Shown: positions 25,386 to 35,655, counted from the first letter of the stretch. The stretch is DNA of 64,000 nucleotides from an uncultured Parabacteroides sp. (GCA_949298575.1 CASFXH010000026.1:1-64000); one strand, 5' to 3'. Notes: generated by a model from the letters alone, not told the origin. Made by a program: numbers and translations.

Positions 25386-28256
25386 ATGAAGGGAAGGATA
25401 ACATCGTACAGCGTTTTATGCGCGGTGGCGTTGATGGCATGTGGCGGACCATCTTCAGAGGAAACTCGCGCTCGGGTGGATCTGAGTGGAAATTGGGCCA
25501 TTTTGTTGGACAGCGCCCAGGTTGGAGAACGAGAACAATGGTGGAATGTCGAGACGAAGGACTCCATCCATTTGCCGGGAACCACGGACTTGGCGAAGAT
25601 CGGAATCCCCAACGATTCCATGGAAACCTTCGCCCTTTCCCGTGAGTACATTTATATCGGGAAAGCTTGGTATAAACGGCAAGTCCTCATTCCCGAGGAT
25701 TGGGCCGAACGGGATATCCAGCTCGTCATGGAGCGGACTAAGCCGACAAAAGTTTGGATTGACGGCGTCGAGGTGGGCGAAAACAATGATATTTCCACCA
25801 AGCAAATCTACGAGGTGTCCTCCTACCTGTCGCCCGGAGCGCATACGATCGCGATACGGGTCGATAATGGCGACGGAGTGCCCGAGGCTGTCATGAATTC
25901 ATCGCACGCTTATTCTCCTTCGACCCAGACCAATTGGAACGGGATTATCGGTCAATTCTATTTGGAGAGCAGACCGCGGCAGGGGATCGATGACGTGAAA
26001 ATCACGCCGGACTGGTCGGGCAAACGGGCGCTCGTGGAGTTGACCTTACGAGATAAATCCGGTCTCGGCGGGCAGGCTCGCTTGACTTATCAGGCCACCG
26101 CGTGGAATACGGATCGTCCTCATCAAACCCCAAGGGAGCGGATTGAGGTGGATATGACACATCCAACATTCTCTTTCGAAATCAATTTGAGTGACACTGC
26201 CCGTTGCTGGAGCGAGTTCGACCCAGCTCTTTATCGCCTCGACCTGCGTTTGGAAGGCGATGATTTTGAGGATGCGGTCGAGGAATCTTTTGGTCTCCGG
26301 AAATTCACGGCCGAAAACAAGCAGTTCCACATCAACGACAAGATCACTTTCCTTCGGGGGAAACACGACGCCTGCGTTTTCCCCTTGACGGCCCATACGG
26401 CGATGGACGTCGATACATGGCGGCATTATTTCCAAGTTGGGAAAACTTATGGCATCAATCATTGGCGTTTCCATTCCTGGTGTCCTCCGGAGGCTTGCTT
26501 TGAGGCGGCGGATATCGAGGGAATTTATTTGCAGCCGGAATTACCGATCTGGGGGCACGTCAATGCGAACGACCGTGAACTGATGGATTTCTTATTGAAG
26601 GAAGGCAAGAACATCTCCCAAGCCTACGCCGACCATGCCTCGTTCGTGATGTTCGGTCTGGGCAACGAAATGAACGGCGACGAGGGTTTGACGGAACTCT
26701 TGCGCGCCTTCAAGGAAAATGATGGGCGACATCTATACGCCGCCGGTTCCAACAATAATTTAGGTTTCAAAGGTCCGATGCCCGATGAGGATTATTATAC
26801 CGCTTGTCGGGTAGGAGCGGAGACGCCGGGTACTTTCGATACGCATGCCCGCGCTTCCTTCTCCTTCGCTGACGCGGAAGATGGAGGCTATCTCAACCAT
26901 ACTTATCCCAATACGACGATGGATTTCGCGCGAGCTTCTGCCCTCTCGAACGTCCCAGTGATCAGTCATGAGACAGGGCAGTTCCAAGTTTACCCTAATT
27001 ACGCGGAGATCGAGAAATATACCGGCGTCTTAAAGCCGAGGAACATGGAAGTCTTCCGGCATCGCTTGGAGGCGGCGGGGATGGCGAATCAAGCGGCCGA
27101 ATTCCTCCGTGCCTCAGGCGCTTGGGCGGCGATCCTCTATCGGGCCGACATGGAGATGAACCTCCGGACCTATCCTTGGGGTGGTTTTCAGCTGCTTGAT
27201 CTCCAGGACTATCCTGGGCAAGGATCGGCATTCGTAGGTGTGCTCGACGCGTTTATGGATAGCAAAGGTTTGATCACGCCCGAGGAATGGCGGCAGTCTT
27301 GCTCGCCCATCGTCCCGCTTTTCGTGGCGGAGAAATTCTGTTGGGCGAATGGCGAGACGCTCACGGGTGACGTGAAGATCGCCAACTATTCCGAAGATGA
27401 TTTATCAGAAAAAATCCTGAGCTGGCAGTTGCTCGATTCCCAGGAAGCGGTTTTCTCCACGGGCGAGTTCTCGCTCAATGTGCCGCAAGGACAGCTAGCG
27501 ACGGCCGGGAAGATCCAAATCCCGATGGAAGGCATCCAAAAGGCGGAGCGCCTCACGCTCGTTCTCTCGATCGAGGGAACAGAGGTAAGAAATACCTATC
27601 CGCTTTGGATCTATCCCGCCGACAACGATCCAACGATCCCCAGCAATATCTTGATCTCTCGCCGTGTCGACGCGAAAATGCTTCAGCGATTGTCCGAGGG
27701 TGGGAGCGTCCTGCTCTTCCCGGACCAGAAACGCTACGAGCGGCAGAGCGTCGGAGGGCTCTTCCAGACGGATTATTGGAACTATCGGATGTTCAAGACG
27801 ATTTGCGAGAATCAAGACAAGCCCGTATCGCCCGGCACGTTCGGTCTTCTTATCGATCCCGCGCATCCCGCATTGGCTGATTTCCCCACTGAGTTCCATA
27901 CTAATTGGCAATGGTTCCCGGTCGTTAAGAACAGTCGGCCAATGGTGCTCGACCTGCTTCCCGCGACCTACAAGCCCATCATTCAGGTGATAGACAACGT
28001 GGAGCGTAATCATAAACTGGGCCTTCTGTTCGAGTTCAAGATCGGTGAGGGACGTTTGCTGGTTTGCGCGGCCAACCTAGAGGAGGCGATGGACAAGCCC
28101 GAAACCCGCCAATTCTATCGTAGCCTGATCCAATACATGGAATCAGAAGCTTTTAGCCCGACCACGAACCTGACCGACGAGGAGCTACGGAAATTATTCA
28201 CGACAATTCCCTCAGAGGGCAATATCACGAAGTTGGGCAACATTTCTTATGAATGA
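25386..28256 (+). CDS. GH2 family glycoside hydrolase lipoprotein
   Basis: 956 residues from the ATG at 25386, which gives a lipoprotein signal (MKGRITSYSVLCAVALMACG). GH2 sugar-binding domain (about 30-180), immunoglobulin-like domain (190-300), and barrel with acid/base E428 in LGNEMNGD and likely nucleophile E529 in VISHETGQFQVYP. The last 370 residues are beta-rich and unassigned. Activity could be galactosidase, mannosidase or another GH2 specificity; the NEMN form is not the LacZ NEAGNG form. The propeller/AraC regulator follows by 42 bp and probably controls it. Confidence 0.9.
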   Translation: MKGRITSYSVLCAVALMACGGPSSEETRARVDLSGNWAILLDSAQVGEREQWWNVETKDSIHLPGTTDLAKIGIPNDSMETFALSREYIYIGKAWYKRQVLIPEDWAERDIQLVMERTKPTKVWIDGVEVGENNDISTKQIYEVSSYLSPGAHTIAIRVDNGDGVPEAVMNSSHAYSPSTQTNWNGIIGQFYLESRPRQGIDDVKITPDWSGKRALVELTLRDKSGLGGQARLTYQATAWNTDRPHQTPRERIEVDMTHPTFSFEINLSDTARCWSEFDPALYRLDLRLEGDDFEDAVEESFGLRKFTAENKQFHINDKITFLRGKHDACVFPLTAHTAMDVDTWRHYFQVGKTYGINHWRFHSWCPPEACFEAADIEGIYLQPELPIWGHVNANDRELMDFLLKEGKNISQAYADHASFVMFGLGNEMNGDEGLTELLRAFKENDGRHLYAAGSNNNLGFKGPMPDEDYYTACRVGAETPGTFDTHARASFSFADAEDGGYLNHTYPNTTMDFARASALSNVPVISHETGQFQVYPNYAEIEKYTGVLKPRNMEVFRHRLEAAGMANQAAEFLRASGAWAAILYRADMEMNLRTYPWGGFQLLDLQDYPGQGSAFVGVLDAFMDSKGLITPEEWRQSCSPIVPLFVAEKFCWANGETLTGDVKIANYSEDDLSEKILSWQLLDSQEAVFSTGEFSLNVPQGQLATAGKIQIPMEGIQKAERLTLVLSIEGTEVRNTYPLWIYPADNDPTIPSNILISRRVDAKMLQRLSEGGSVLLFPDQKRYERQSVGGLFQTDYWNYRMFKTICENQDKPVSPGTFGLLIDPAHPALADFPTEFHTNWQWFPVVKNSRPMVLDLLPATYKPIIQVIDNVERNHKLGLLFEFKIGEGRLLVCAANLEEAMDKPETRQFYRSLIQYMESEAFSPTTNLTDEELRKLFTTIPSEGNITKLGNISYE

Positions 28257-28298
28257 AAAATCCCTTCCGAAAGTTCTTTGACGTGTTTGTGATTAGAA

Positions 28299-31052
28299 AT
28301 GTTTGAGCATGAATTGAAAAAAATATTTTTAGGACTCGTTCCTCTGTTTGCCCTTCTTACCGTATCTGCCCATATTATAAAGGTAAGGGGGCAAACTTCT
28401 TATTTACGCTCGGGCTTAACGAATTCGAACGTCACCGCTTTCGCCTACGATCCGGAGGGTTATATCTGGATGGGGACGAGCCAGGGACTGAATCGCTACA
28501 ATGGGAGTTTCTTTTGGACTTTCCTGCGCGACGACAGCCTTTCCTTGATCAACGATAACATCCATGCTTTGTTGATGGACGAGGAAGAGGAGCGCTTGTG
28601 GATCGGTACGGACGGGGGATTGGATTGTTATGACTTGGCGAGCGATCGCTTTATTCATCCTTCCGATGGCCACTTCGACCCCGTCTACGCGTTGCGGGAA
28701 TGGCGAGACTCCTTGTTGATCTATTCTGATCTGGAGGGATTTTCCGTTTTCAATAAACGATCGTTCCGCGACGTGGCGGAGATTAAGGACCCGGATCTGG
28801 GGCGCTCTCGTGCGCTGGTCGCGACAAGAGCGGATGAGATTTGGATCGTCGCCGCTTCCACCCGCTCGGTTTGGCGCTTCGACGCGAAGCTGGGCCTTAA
28901 CGCTCGTTACCCGATCGCCGCGTTGGGCGAGCCAATCGACTTGCTGGAAGCGAATGACGGCACACTTTGGCTGGCGACCGATCGTTCAGTTTTAAAGTTC
29001 GATCAACGGCGGCGGCGTTTCGTTGAGGCTAGCGCGGAAATTTCCAAATTGGTGGATGACCGCACGATTCTTTTCCTGCGTTATGTCAAGAAAGACAATT
29101 ATTTCCTTTTGGGCATACAAGGTAAAGGACTTTATGTCTACCATCCCGCCGAAGATAAAATCAATCGGATTGTACATCAGAAGCGCTTCAGCGGCGTGGA
29201 TCGTTGTTTTTGCTATGTAGACCCCAACCAGACCATTTGGCTGGCGCCTGCGCATAAAGGCTTTCGGGTCTTTCCCGTAGAAAACGCTTTTGGGAATCAT
29301 TATGTGCACGAGGCGCTCGAGAGCGAGACCATCCAGGCCATGGGCCTCTTCGACTCGACTCGGATTTGGCTGAATACGGAACGGTCGGTCGCCTTGTTTG
29401 ATCCACGCACGAAAGTTGCCCGCATGATCACGCCCGCGGCGTGGAATCGCCAGCTCGTGATCCGGCAAGCGTTCGTCGACTCGGACCGGCGTTTTTGGAT
29501 TTGGACGAACGATAACGTCTTGCAAGCATATGGTTTAGAGTCGAATGGGCTTTCAAGGCTCTCCAACCGCTTCGCCCCGAAAGGGAAAATCCAATTTATC
29601 TTCGAGGATCCCCAAGAGCGGGTCGTCTGGGTCGCTTTAGAAAGTCAGTGGGCTAAGATAGAGATGGATTCCGGCAAGATCATTTACCATAAGGACCGTC
29701 CTTCGGCCCATTTTGGGAAAGCTTTTTATTCCGAGCGCGTGCGTAAGAATTATTTGCTCTCTTATGACCAGGGTCTCTTCGAGATCGATCAGATGGGGCG
29801 CACGACGCCCGTTTTCCGTTCTATCAAGAACCCGAGTTGCCTCTTCGTGGACCGGGATGGAAATACCTGGGTTGGTTCTTTCAATTCGGGATTGGCTTGT
29901 TTCTCCAGCGATGGCCGTTTGGCGCGTCGGTTTGACACGAGCGACGGCTTGCCGGACAATAGCGTGATGTCGGTGTTGGAAGACAGCGCCGGTTCCATTT
30001 GGGTTTGCCTGAAAAATGGGATTGTCTGCTATTCTAAAAAGTCGAACAGCTGGATCAGTTTCGCGTATGAGAATTTTATCCGTGATGCCCAGTTTGAGTT
30101 GGATTGCGCGGTTCATCTACCAGGCAATATCCTTTGTTTTGGGAACAACAATGGGATTTCGATCATCCAACCCAATTTGGATGATCTTTCCACCCGCTCC
30201 ATTCCACTGGGGATCGACGCCGTGTTGGTGAATCGGAAGCCCGTTTCTTACGGGAAGGAAGGAATAGAGCTGTCGCATGATGAAAATTTCTTGAGCGTTT
30301 ATTATTCCGGTCGCGACCTAGTGAACGGCTTCTTACTCCGTTACGCTTATCAATTAGACGGATACGACAAGGACTGGATCGAAGCGGGGCAAAATTCCAT
30401 TGTCTATTACACCAATCTACCGCCGGGAGATTATGTTTTTCGCGCACGGGTCCAAAACGTAGATGGACAATGGCAAGAAGAGGAGTTGGCTTTTCCGATC
30501 CGGATCCGTCCCGCTTGGTGGTGCGCTCCGCTCGCGATCGCGTTCTATGTCATTTTCTCGATCTTGCTCATCTCGATGGCGATTTCGCTGCATATCCGCT
30601 GGAAAGTGAACCGGGAGAAGCTCGCCTTGATGGAAAGGGAGATGCGTTTAAACCGGCAAGTGCGTCATTCGGAAAATAAGGAACCAGAAGCGCTGCCTAT
30701 CGCGGCGGAACCGCTTTTGGCGCCCAAGGAACAGGCTTTCATGGAGCGTCTTTACCAGCTATTGGACAGCCATCTTTCCGACGAGACTTATAACGTGCTC
30801 TCTTTGGCCCAGGAATTGGGCATCAGCCGGAGCGGTCTTTATTCTAAAATCAAGCTATTGACTGGCAATTCGCCCCAAGCGTTCTTTATTGATTATCGTC
30901 TGAACCGGGCGTTGGATTACCTTAAATCGGGCGAGTTTACGGTAAGTGAGGTGAGCTATAAGGTTGGTTTCAGTTCTCTGGCGGGATTTTCCAGGAGCTT
31001 CAAGAAGCGGTTCGGTTATTCGCCCAGCAAGGTGAAGGAAAATAGCCGGTGA
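28299..31052 (+). CDS. Membrane propeller-sensor AraC regulator without kinase domain
   Basis: 917 residues. An N-terminal signal/anchor, two seven-bladed-type propeller domains built of Reg_prop repeats (for example GYIWMGTSQGLNRY, NTWVGSFNSGLACF, SIWVCLKNGIVCY), a Y_Y_Y domain (about 650-735, ending YTNLPPGDYVFRARVQN), one membrane helix (about 745-765), a short linker, and an AraC helix-turn-helix (about 815-915, GISRSGLYSKIKLLTGNSP). The histidine kinase and receiver found in hybrid two-component systems are absent, so signal must pass directly across the membrane to DNA binding. Adjacent GH2 gene is the likely target. Confidence 0.92.
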   Translation: MFEHELKKIFLGLVPLFALLTVSAHIIKVRGQTSYLRSGLTNSNVTAFAYDPEGYIWMGTSQGLNRYNGSFFWTFLRDDSLSLINDNIHALLMDEEEERLWIGTDGGLDCYDLASDRFIHPSDGHFDPVYALREWRDSLLIYSDLEGFSVFNKRSFRDVAEIKDPDLGRSRALVATRADEIWIVAASTRSVWRFDAKLGLNARYPIAALGEPIDLLEANDGTLWLATDRSVLKFDQRRRRFVEASAEISKLVDDRTILFLRYVKKDNYFLLGIQGKGLYVYHPAEDKINRIVHQKRFSGVDRCFCYVDPNQTIWLAPAHKGFRVFPVENAFGNHYVHEALESETIQAMGLFDSTRIWLNTERSVALFDPRTKVARMITPAAWNRQLVIRQAFVDSDRRFWIWTNDNVLQAYGLESNGLSRLSNRFAPKGKIQFIFEDPQERVVWVALESQWAKIEMDSGKIIYHKDRPSAHFGKAFYSERVRKNYLLSYDQGLFEIDQMGRTTPVFRSIKNPSCLFVDRDGNTWVGSFNSGLACFSSDGRLARRFDTSDGLPDNSVMSVLEDSAGSIWVCLKNGIVCYSKKSNSWISFAYENFIRDAQFELDCAVHLPGNILCFGNNNGISIIQPNLDDLSTRSIPLGIDAVLVNRKPVSYGKEGIELSHDENFLSVYYSGRDLVNGFLLRYAYQLDGYDKDWIEAGQNSIVYYTNLPPGDYVFRARVQNVDGQWQEEELAFPIRIRPAWWCAPLAIAFYVIFSILLISMAISLHIRWKVNREKLALMEREMRLNRQVRHSENKEPEALPIAAEPLLAPKEQAFMERLYQLLDSHLSDETYNVLSLAQELGISRSGLYSKIKLLTGNSPQAFFIDYRLNRALDYLKSGEFTVSEVSYKVGFSSLAGFSRSFKKRFGYSPSKVKENSR

Positions 31053-31057
31053 AAAAA

Positions 31058-31093
31058 GATAGGAGACGAACGCTTCTTCGCCTCCTATTTTTC
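31058..31093. terminator. Bidirectional terminator
   Basis: ATAGGAGACGAA pairs with TTCGCCTCCTAT around a short loop, with T-runs on both sides. It lies between convergent genes. Confidence 0.75.
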
Positions 31094-31111
31094 ATTTGAT
31101 CATCCTTGAGC

Positions 31112-31825
31112 TTATTTCATGTCCCGGATTCGGATATCGATCGGCTCTCCGGCGAGTTTGGACGCGAGTTTCGTTACGTCCGTATCCCCATAATGATAGG
31201 GATACAAAATCTTGGGACGTACGATTTTCGCCGCGTCGACCGCCTGTTCGATCGTCATCGTCGGCCGGTTGATGGGGAAGAACGCGATGTCGATATTCTT
31301 CAAGTTTTTCAGCTCAGGAATGTTTTCCGTATCTCCAGCTACATAAATTCGCTTGTTGCCGATCTGGAGGACGTATCCATTGTCTTGGCCTTTCGGATGA
31401 TTGGTCTTCTCGAGGTTATAGGCTGGGACAGCCTCGATCGCGATGCCATCAACCGTCTCCTTATCGCCATTTTTCATCACTTTACCTTTGCCCAGCTGAT
31501 CGTGGGCTTTCTGGTTGAGGATGATTTTCGTGTTCGCTTTCTCTACCTGCGCCACGGCGTTCGCGTCGAGGTGGTCGCCATGCGCGTGCGTGATCAGGAT
31601 CAGGTCGGCGTCGGGCTGTTGGGCGTAATCCGTGTACCGGCCTACCGGATCGATTTGAATGATATAGCCATCATAATCGAAACAGAGCGAGCCATGGCCA
31701 ATGAAGGAAATCGTTAGGGACTTACCGCCCACGTCGAAAGTGTCCTTCTCGATCGTTTTCGCTTGAACCTGCGTGAGCGACGCGCCCATCAGGCATAACA
31801 TAAAAATGGAAATGAGCTTTTTCAT
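31112..31825 (-). CDS. Secreted metallo-beta-lactamase-fold hydrolase
   Basis: 237 residues with a signal peptide (MKKLISIFMLCLMGASLTQV, cleavage after QAK). Metal-binding motif THAHGDHLD, then AGDTENIPEL and YPYHYGDTD, as in UlaG-like proteins. No substrate can be assigned. It starts 11 bp after the esterase and forms an operon with it. Confidence 0.88.
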   Translation of the reverse strand: MKKLISIFMLCLMGASLTQVQAKTIEKDTFDVGGKSLTISFIGHGSLCFDYDGYIIQIDPVGRYTDYAQQPDADLILITHAHGDHLDANAVAQVEKANTKIILNQKAHDQLGKGKVMKNGDKETVDGIAIEAVPAYNLEKTNHPKGQDNGYVLQIGNKRIYVAGDTENIPELKNLKNIDIAFFPINRPTMTIEQAVDAAKIVRPKILYPYHYGDTDVTKLASKLAGEPIDIRIRDMK

Positions 31826-31836
31826 ACGGTGATGTT

Positions 31837-32949
31837 TTATTTAAAGAGTAAAGGTAAAAACGTGTTGATGTAGTCGCGCCAAACGGACCACGTATGTGCG
31901 CCAGAAGTCACCGCGTAGGTATGTTTTATGCCGAAACGAGTGAGCGCCTTGTCCAGCTCGTTCACGCTCTCAAACAAATGATCTTCCGTACCGCAACCGA
32001 TCCAATAGAGCTTGAGCGGACTTGTTTTGATCTTGGCGAAGTTTTGCTCCGCGTTCTTCAAGTCGTCGTCGCGAAGGCCCATGCTGAAGACACCAATATA
32101 TTGGAACAGTTCAGGATGCTCGTTCGTGACCATCATCGTGTAACGACCACCTCTGGAAGGGCCCGCGATGGCTCTTGAAGTGGGTTCCGCGATCACCCGA
32201 TAGCGTTTCTCTACGAAAGGTATGATATCAGCTACCACGCTTTTGGGAAAGAGATTGCCATATTCAGGCGATTTCGTATCCACGTTGTTGGCTGGAAGGA
32301 ACAATTTGGGCGAAGCTTTTTGCTCAGGATTGATATTCGGCATCACGACAATCATCGGTTTCGCCAAACCTTTCTCGATGAGATTATCCAATATTTGGGC
32401 TAGGCGGCCACTGATTCCCCAGCTCTCCTCATCGCGCCCACCCGGGTGCAAAAGATAGAGCACCGGATAACGCTCCGTGCTATTCTCATAGCCGTATGGC
32501 GTATAGACGTTCAATCGGCGCTCAGAGCCGATCGTAGGGGAGTCGTACCACACTTGCTCCAGGTTGCCTCGTTTTTGAGCGCCTTGGAAGTTTTTCGTGT
32601 TCTCACCTTCCAGGATAAAAGCGCTGTAGTAGACCTGCCGGTCTTCGATCAAGAAGAGATTATTGGGATCGAGCGCGGGAACACCGTCCACAATGAACTG
32701 ATAAGTGTGCAGGTCCGCGTCGGCGATGTCGGCCGTGGCGCTCCAAAGGCCATCCGTATTCTTTATTAACGTCGTTCCTTTATCATCTGTCGCTTGCCAG
32801 GAACCTTTCACTAGGATTTGATTGGCCAATGGCGCTTGGATGCGGAAGGTCACTTTTTTCCCGTTGATTTCGGGTGACTGAATCTTTTGAGCGTAGGCCT
32901 GCCAACTGAAGCATAAACCTAGGAGAAAAATGAAAATGAATTTGTGCAT
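31837..32949 (-). CDS. Secreted esterase with N-terminal CBM48-like domain
   Basis: 370 residues: a signal peptide (MHKFIFIFLLGLCFSWQAYA), an immunoglobulin-like CBM48-type domain (about 25-110), and an alpha/beta-hydrolase esterase D-type domain with nucleophile serine in AGPSRGG and a C-terminal histidine in SGAHTWSVW. The family includes feruloyl and acetyl-xylan esterases and enterochelin esterase-like proteins. First gene of the pair with the metallo-hydrolase. Confidence 0.9.
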   Translation of the reverse strand: MHKFIFIFLLGLCFSWQAYAQKIQSPEINGKKVTFRIQAPLANQILVKGSWQATDDKGTTLIKNTDGLWSATADIADADLHTYQFIVDGVPALDPNNLFLIEDRQVYYSAFILEGENTKNFQGAQKRGNLEQVWYDSPTIGSERRLNVYTPYGYENSTERYPVLYLLHPGGRDEESWGISGRLAQILDNLIEKGLAKPMIVVMPNINPEQKASPKLFLPANNVDTKSPEYGNLFPKSVVADIIPFVEKRYRVIAEPTSRAIAGPSRGGRYTMMVTNEHPELFQYIGVFSMGLRDDDLKNAEQNFAKIKTSPLKLYWIGCGTEDHLFESVNELDKALTRFGIKHTYAVTSGAHTWSVWRDYINTFLPLLFK

Positions 32950-32975
32950 AAGTATTACGTTTTAAAGTTTGCTCG

Positions 32976-32983
32976 CGAAGATA
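32976..32983 (-). promoter_or_regulatory. -7 promoter element TATCTTCG for esterase operon
   Basis: A TAnnTTCG match followed by CG, 27 bp before the esterase start on the minus strand. Confidence 0.4.
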
Positions 32984-33112
32984 GATGGACCCCTATCCGC
33001 CCTTTCACGCATAATCATTTTTTTTCTTGATTCGATGCTTGTCCGCTTGACCGAATAAACAAAAGCTTGATCGGATGTTCTAATTCCATTGGTTTTGAGC
33101 TTGTCAAATTTT

Positions 33113-34102
33113 TCACGACTTCCCGAGCATCCATGGGCAACGCTTCTCGATTGGTTGGGCGAGCGAGAGCGAACCGAGGATCGCGATAATCACTAATAGC
33201 GTGCTTATGCGGTACGTCCCAATCGGTAAAAGGAAGAAAAGCGGTTGTAAGAGCAAGTAGAAGTTTCGATGGATGCCAAAAATCAAGAGGGAATTCACGC
33301 CCGCTCTTTCCAGGAAACGATAGCTCGCGGCATTTTTCCACCGGCTATTGACCCAAGCCAAACAGAGTCCATACAGTTGCCATACGATGAGCAGGGTCAT
33401 TGGAACGGTCGATAAATGGAATCGGTTGGTGCGGTAATCCGTATAAACCGGCGCTTGGTTGAATAAGACGAGGATGATCGTCAAGCCAACTACGCAAACC
33501 CAAGGCGAGAGCCGGATTTCGGAAAAACCTTTTGCCCGGAAAAGATAACCGAGGTGATAATAAAGTTGAAGACTTAAGGCAGAATCGATAAAGAAAGGGA
33601 GATCGATCCGGAAAGATTGGAGCAGATAGCCCCCTATAAAGAGAAGAAGAGAGATGGCTGTCCGCCCACGTAGATCCCGAATAGCCGATAGCCCCCAATA
33701 AAGGATCGAGACCTCGAACAAGGCGATCAAGAACCAAATCGTCCGGAAAGACAAACTTTGCTCCATGCCGATCAAACCTATCCCAAACAAGATAGCCTTC
33801 GTGCGCAGCGTCGCCCAAACGCCATTTTCTCCGGGCCAGATAATCGCCTCCAGCGCATGGCAAAAAATCGAGATGCCCAAAAAGGCGAGGTAGGGGACTA
33901 AGAGGCGCTTCGCTTGCTTACGTAAGCGCACTTTGAAACTTTCATCCTCACGACGTTTGAAGAAACAGCCCGAAGCGAGGAAAAAGAGCGGCATATGAAA
34001 AAGATAAAGATCGCAAAAGACGAGGCGGGAACAATCCGCGTGCCCGATAAGCACCAGGATGATGCCTATTCCTTTTAATAAATCGAATTGAGGTTGTCTC
34101 AT
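33113..34102 (-). CDS. Acyltransferase family 3 membrane protein
   Basis: 329 residues with about ten membrane helices. The start MRQPQFDLLKGIGIILVLIG and HADCSRLVFCDLYLFHMPLF match the acyltransferase-3 family (PF01757), which O-acetylates surface sugars. It overlaps the upstream gene by 4 bp and is thus translationally coupled. No glycan-synthesis cluster is adjacent. Confidence 0.88.
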   Translation of the reverse strand: MRQPQFDLLKGIGIILVLIGHADCSRLVFCDLYLFHMPLFFLASGCFFKRREDESFKVRLRKQAKRLLVPYLAFLGISIFCHALEAIIWPGENGVWATLRTKAILFGIGLIGMEQSLSFRTIWFLIALFEVSILYWGLSAIRDLRGRTAISLLLFIGGYLLQSFRIDLPFFIDSALSLQLYYHLGYLFRAKGFSEIRLSPWVCVVGLTIILVLFNQAPVYTDYRTNRFHLSTVPMTLLIVWQLYGLCLAWVNSRWKNAASYRFLERAGVNSLLIFGIHRNFYLLLQPLFFLLPIGTYRISTLLVIIAILGSLSLAQPIEKRCPWMLGKS

Positions 34103-34575
34103 GGCTTTAAAATTAAACAGTCCGTATTTGAGTTCGTGAATTGGAATGCGCTGTCTTTTTTCCCGGCAATCAAGATATAATGCTTGTTCGTCTGGAAGGA
34201 TTCGCTTCGCGCCGTGAAATGGTTCATGATCGAAATGGCGTGTGTTTTTTGGAATAAAGTCTCGCCGGCCGGCAAACGCTTACCGGCGACAAGCAGGAAC
34301 TCGTGCGGCTCCATCCCATAGTCTGTCATTTTTTTGAAAAAGGCTTCATTCATCAGGCAATAATAAACGCAAGTATCGTTCGGGATACGCGGTTTGAGCG
34401 CGAGCGAGTCCGGATAAAGGCTAAGAATGGAGACATAGCGTGCCTTTTCCTCTTCCGTAAAGGTAATCGTGCTCCTTGAGGATTCTTTTCCGGTCGCTTT
34501 CAGGATAAATAAATAGAGTAGCGCGCTCGCGATCGAGGCGCTAAGCATCAGTAGGGAATGTTGTTTTTTCTTCAT
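34099..34575 (-). CDS. Hypothetical membrane-anchored protein
   Basis: 158 residues: lysine-rich start MKKKQHS, one membrane helix (about 8-26), then a soluble extracytoplasmic domain with three cysteines in its body and tail. Not recognised. The 4-bp overlap with the acyltransferase suggests they work together. Confidence 0.72.
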   Translation of the reverse strand: MKKKQHSLLMLSASIASALLYLFILKATGKESSRSTITFTEEEKARYVSILSLYPDSLALKPRIPNDTCVYYCLMNEAFFKKMTDYGMEPHEFLLVAGKRLPAGETLFQKTHAISIMNHFTARSESFQTNKHYILIAGKKDSAFQFTNSNTDCLILKP

Positions 34576-34726
34576 TTGGAACCTCCTGTTTTAAATGATT
34601 GATGATATCGCGAAGTTCCGGAATCAGATGGCTGCGGGAAAGTCGGTTTTGGCCCGAGATTGGTTTGATTTGAACCGGTAAGGGATTTCTTTGCCGAAAA
34701 AGTTGGCGCGTTTTTGTTTATTCCCT

Positions 34727-34734
34727 TAAATTTG
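34727..34734 (+). promoter_or_regulatory. -7 promoter element TAAATTTG for AraC gene
   Basis: A perfect TAnnTTTG match 31 bp before the ATG at 34765. Confidence 0.45.
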
Positions 34735-34764
34735 TTCAAACGAAGAAAATAGGAATCGGAAAAT

Positions 34765-35655
34765 ATGGAAAGGCAAGTGTTCGAAAAGTTCTTAAATTCG
34801 GAGAAGCCGGAATGGTTCAACGAGGACGTGATGTATCTAAATGATATTTCGGCTTTTCAGGGCGAACAAACATTCTCATTTGTCGAAGGAGGCATATTCG
34901 CTTATTTATTGGTGGATGAGGGAGAGTTGGAATTTGAGCTCAATGGAAAAAAGTATCGAGCGAAGTCGCGTGATTTGGCGCTTTTGTCGCATGCCCATTC
35001 CTTTCGGGTCGTGCGTATGATTGCGGGTGCTCGTTGCCGAGCGCTTTTTGTCGATCAATCACTTTATGGGCAAGTTGTTTTCACGGAGCGGCTCTACTAT
35101 CAGTTCCTTTTGTACCGGCATCCGGTCTTTTCGCTGGGCGAGGACGAATGGACGCATCTTTCCGGGTGTGTTGAGCAAATTCTCCAGCGTTTGCGGGCGC
35201 GTGAGCATTATTATCAAAAGGGAGCGGTCCAACTCGCGGTTTTTATGTTTATGATAGAGTTGGGTAATTTGATCCGCCATCATCTCGCCGCCCATCCCGT
35301 TTCTCAGACTTCTTCCGACCAGGTATTCCGGGATTTCGTTTCCTTGGTGGCACGGCATTTTAAGGCAGAACATAGCGTCACTTTTTATGCGGAAAAGTTG
35401 AACCGTTCGCCCCAGAATCTTTCCCGGATCGTCAAAAGGATCACTCAGATGACCGCGAGTGATTTTATTTACGAACGCCTTTATCAAGAAGCGCGCTTAC
35501 TGTTACATCGATCGGAATATTCCATCCAGCAAGTGGCCGACAAGCTGTGTTTTAGCGACCAATCCGCCTTCGGGAAGTTCTTTCGAAGCCGGTCTGGCGA
35601 GACGCCATCGGCTTTCCGCGAAAAGCATTACCTTAGTCCGCGGCGGAAAGAGTGA
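34765..35655 (+). CDS. AraC-family transcriptional regulator
   Basis: 296 residues with an N-terminal cupin effector domain (about 20-150) and a C-terminal AraC DNA-binding domain (about 185-290), for example IQQVADKLCFSDQSAFGKFF and RSGETPSAFREKHY. It lies 82 bp upstream of the LacZ-type GH2 gene in the same direction, so regulation of that gene is likely but inferred. Confidence 0.92.
   Translation: MERQVFEKFLNSEKPEWFNEDVMYLNDISAFQGEQTFSFVEGGIFAYLLVDEGELEFELNGKKYRAKSRDLALLSHAHSFRVVRMIAGARCRALFVDQSLYGQVVFTERLYYQFLLYRHPVFSLGEDEWTHLSGCVEQILQRLRAREHYYQKGAVQLAVFMFMIELGNLIRHHLAAHPVSQTSSDQVFRDFVSLVARHFKAEHSVTFYAEKLNRSPQNLSRIVKRITQMTASDFIYERLYQEARLLLHRSEYSIQQVADKLCFSDQSAFGKFFRSRSGETPSAFREKHYLSPRRKE

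Noticed and set aside
34572..34820. 82-codon minus-strand frame
   Set aside because: Overlaps the start and promoter of the AraC gene and has no recognisable features.
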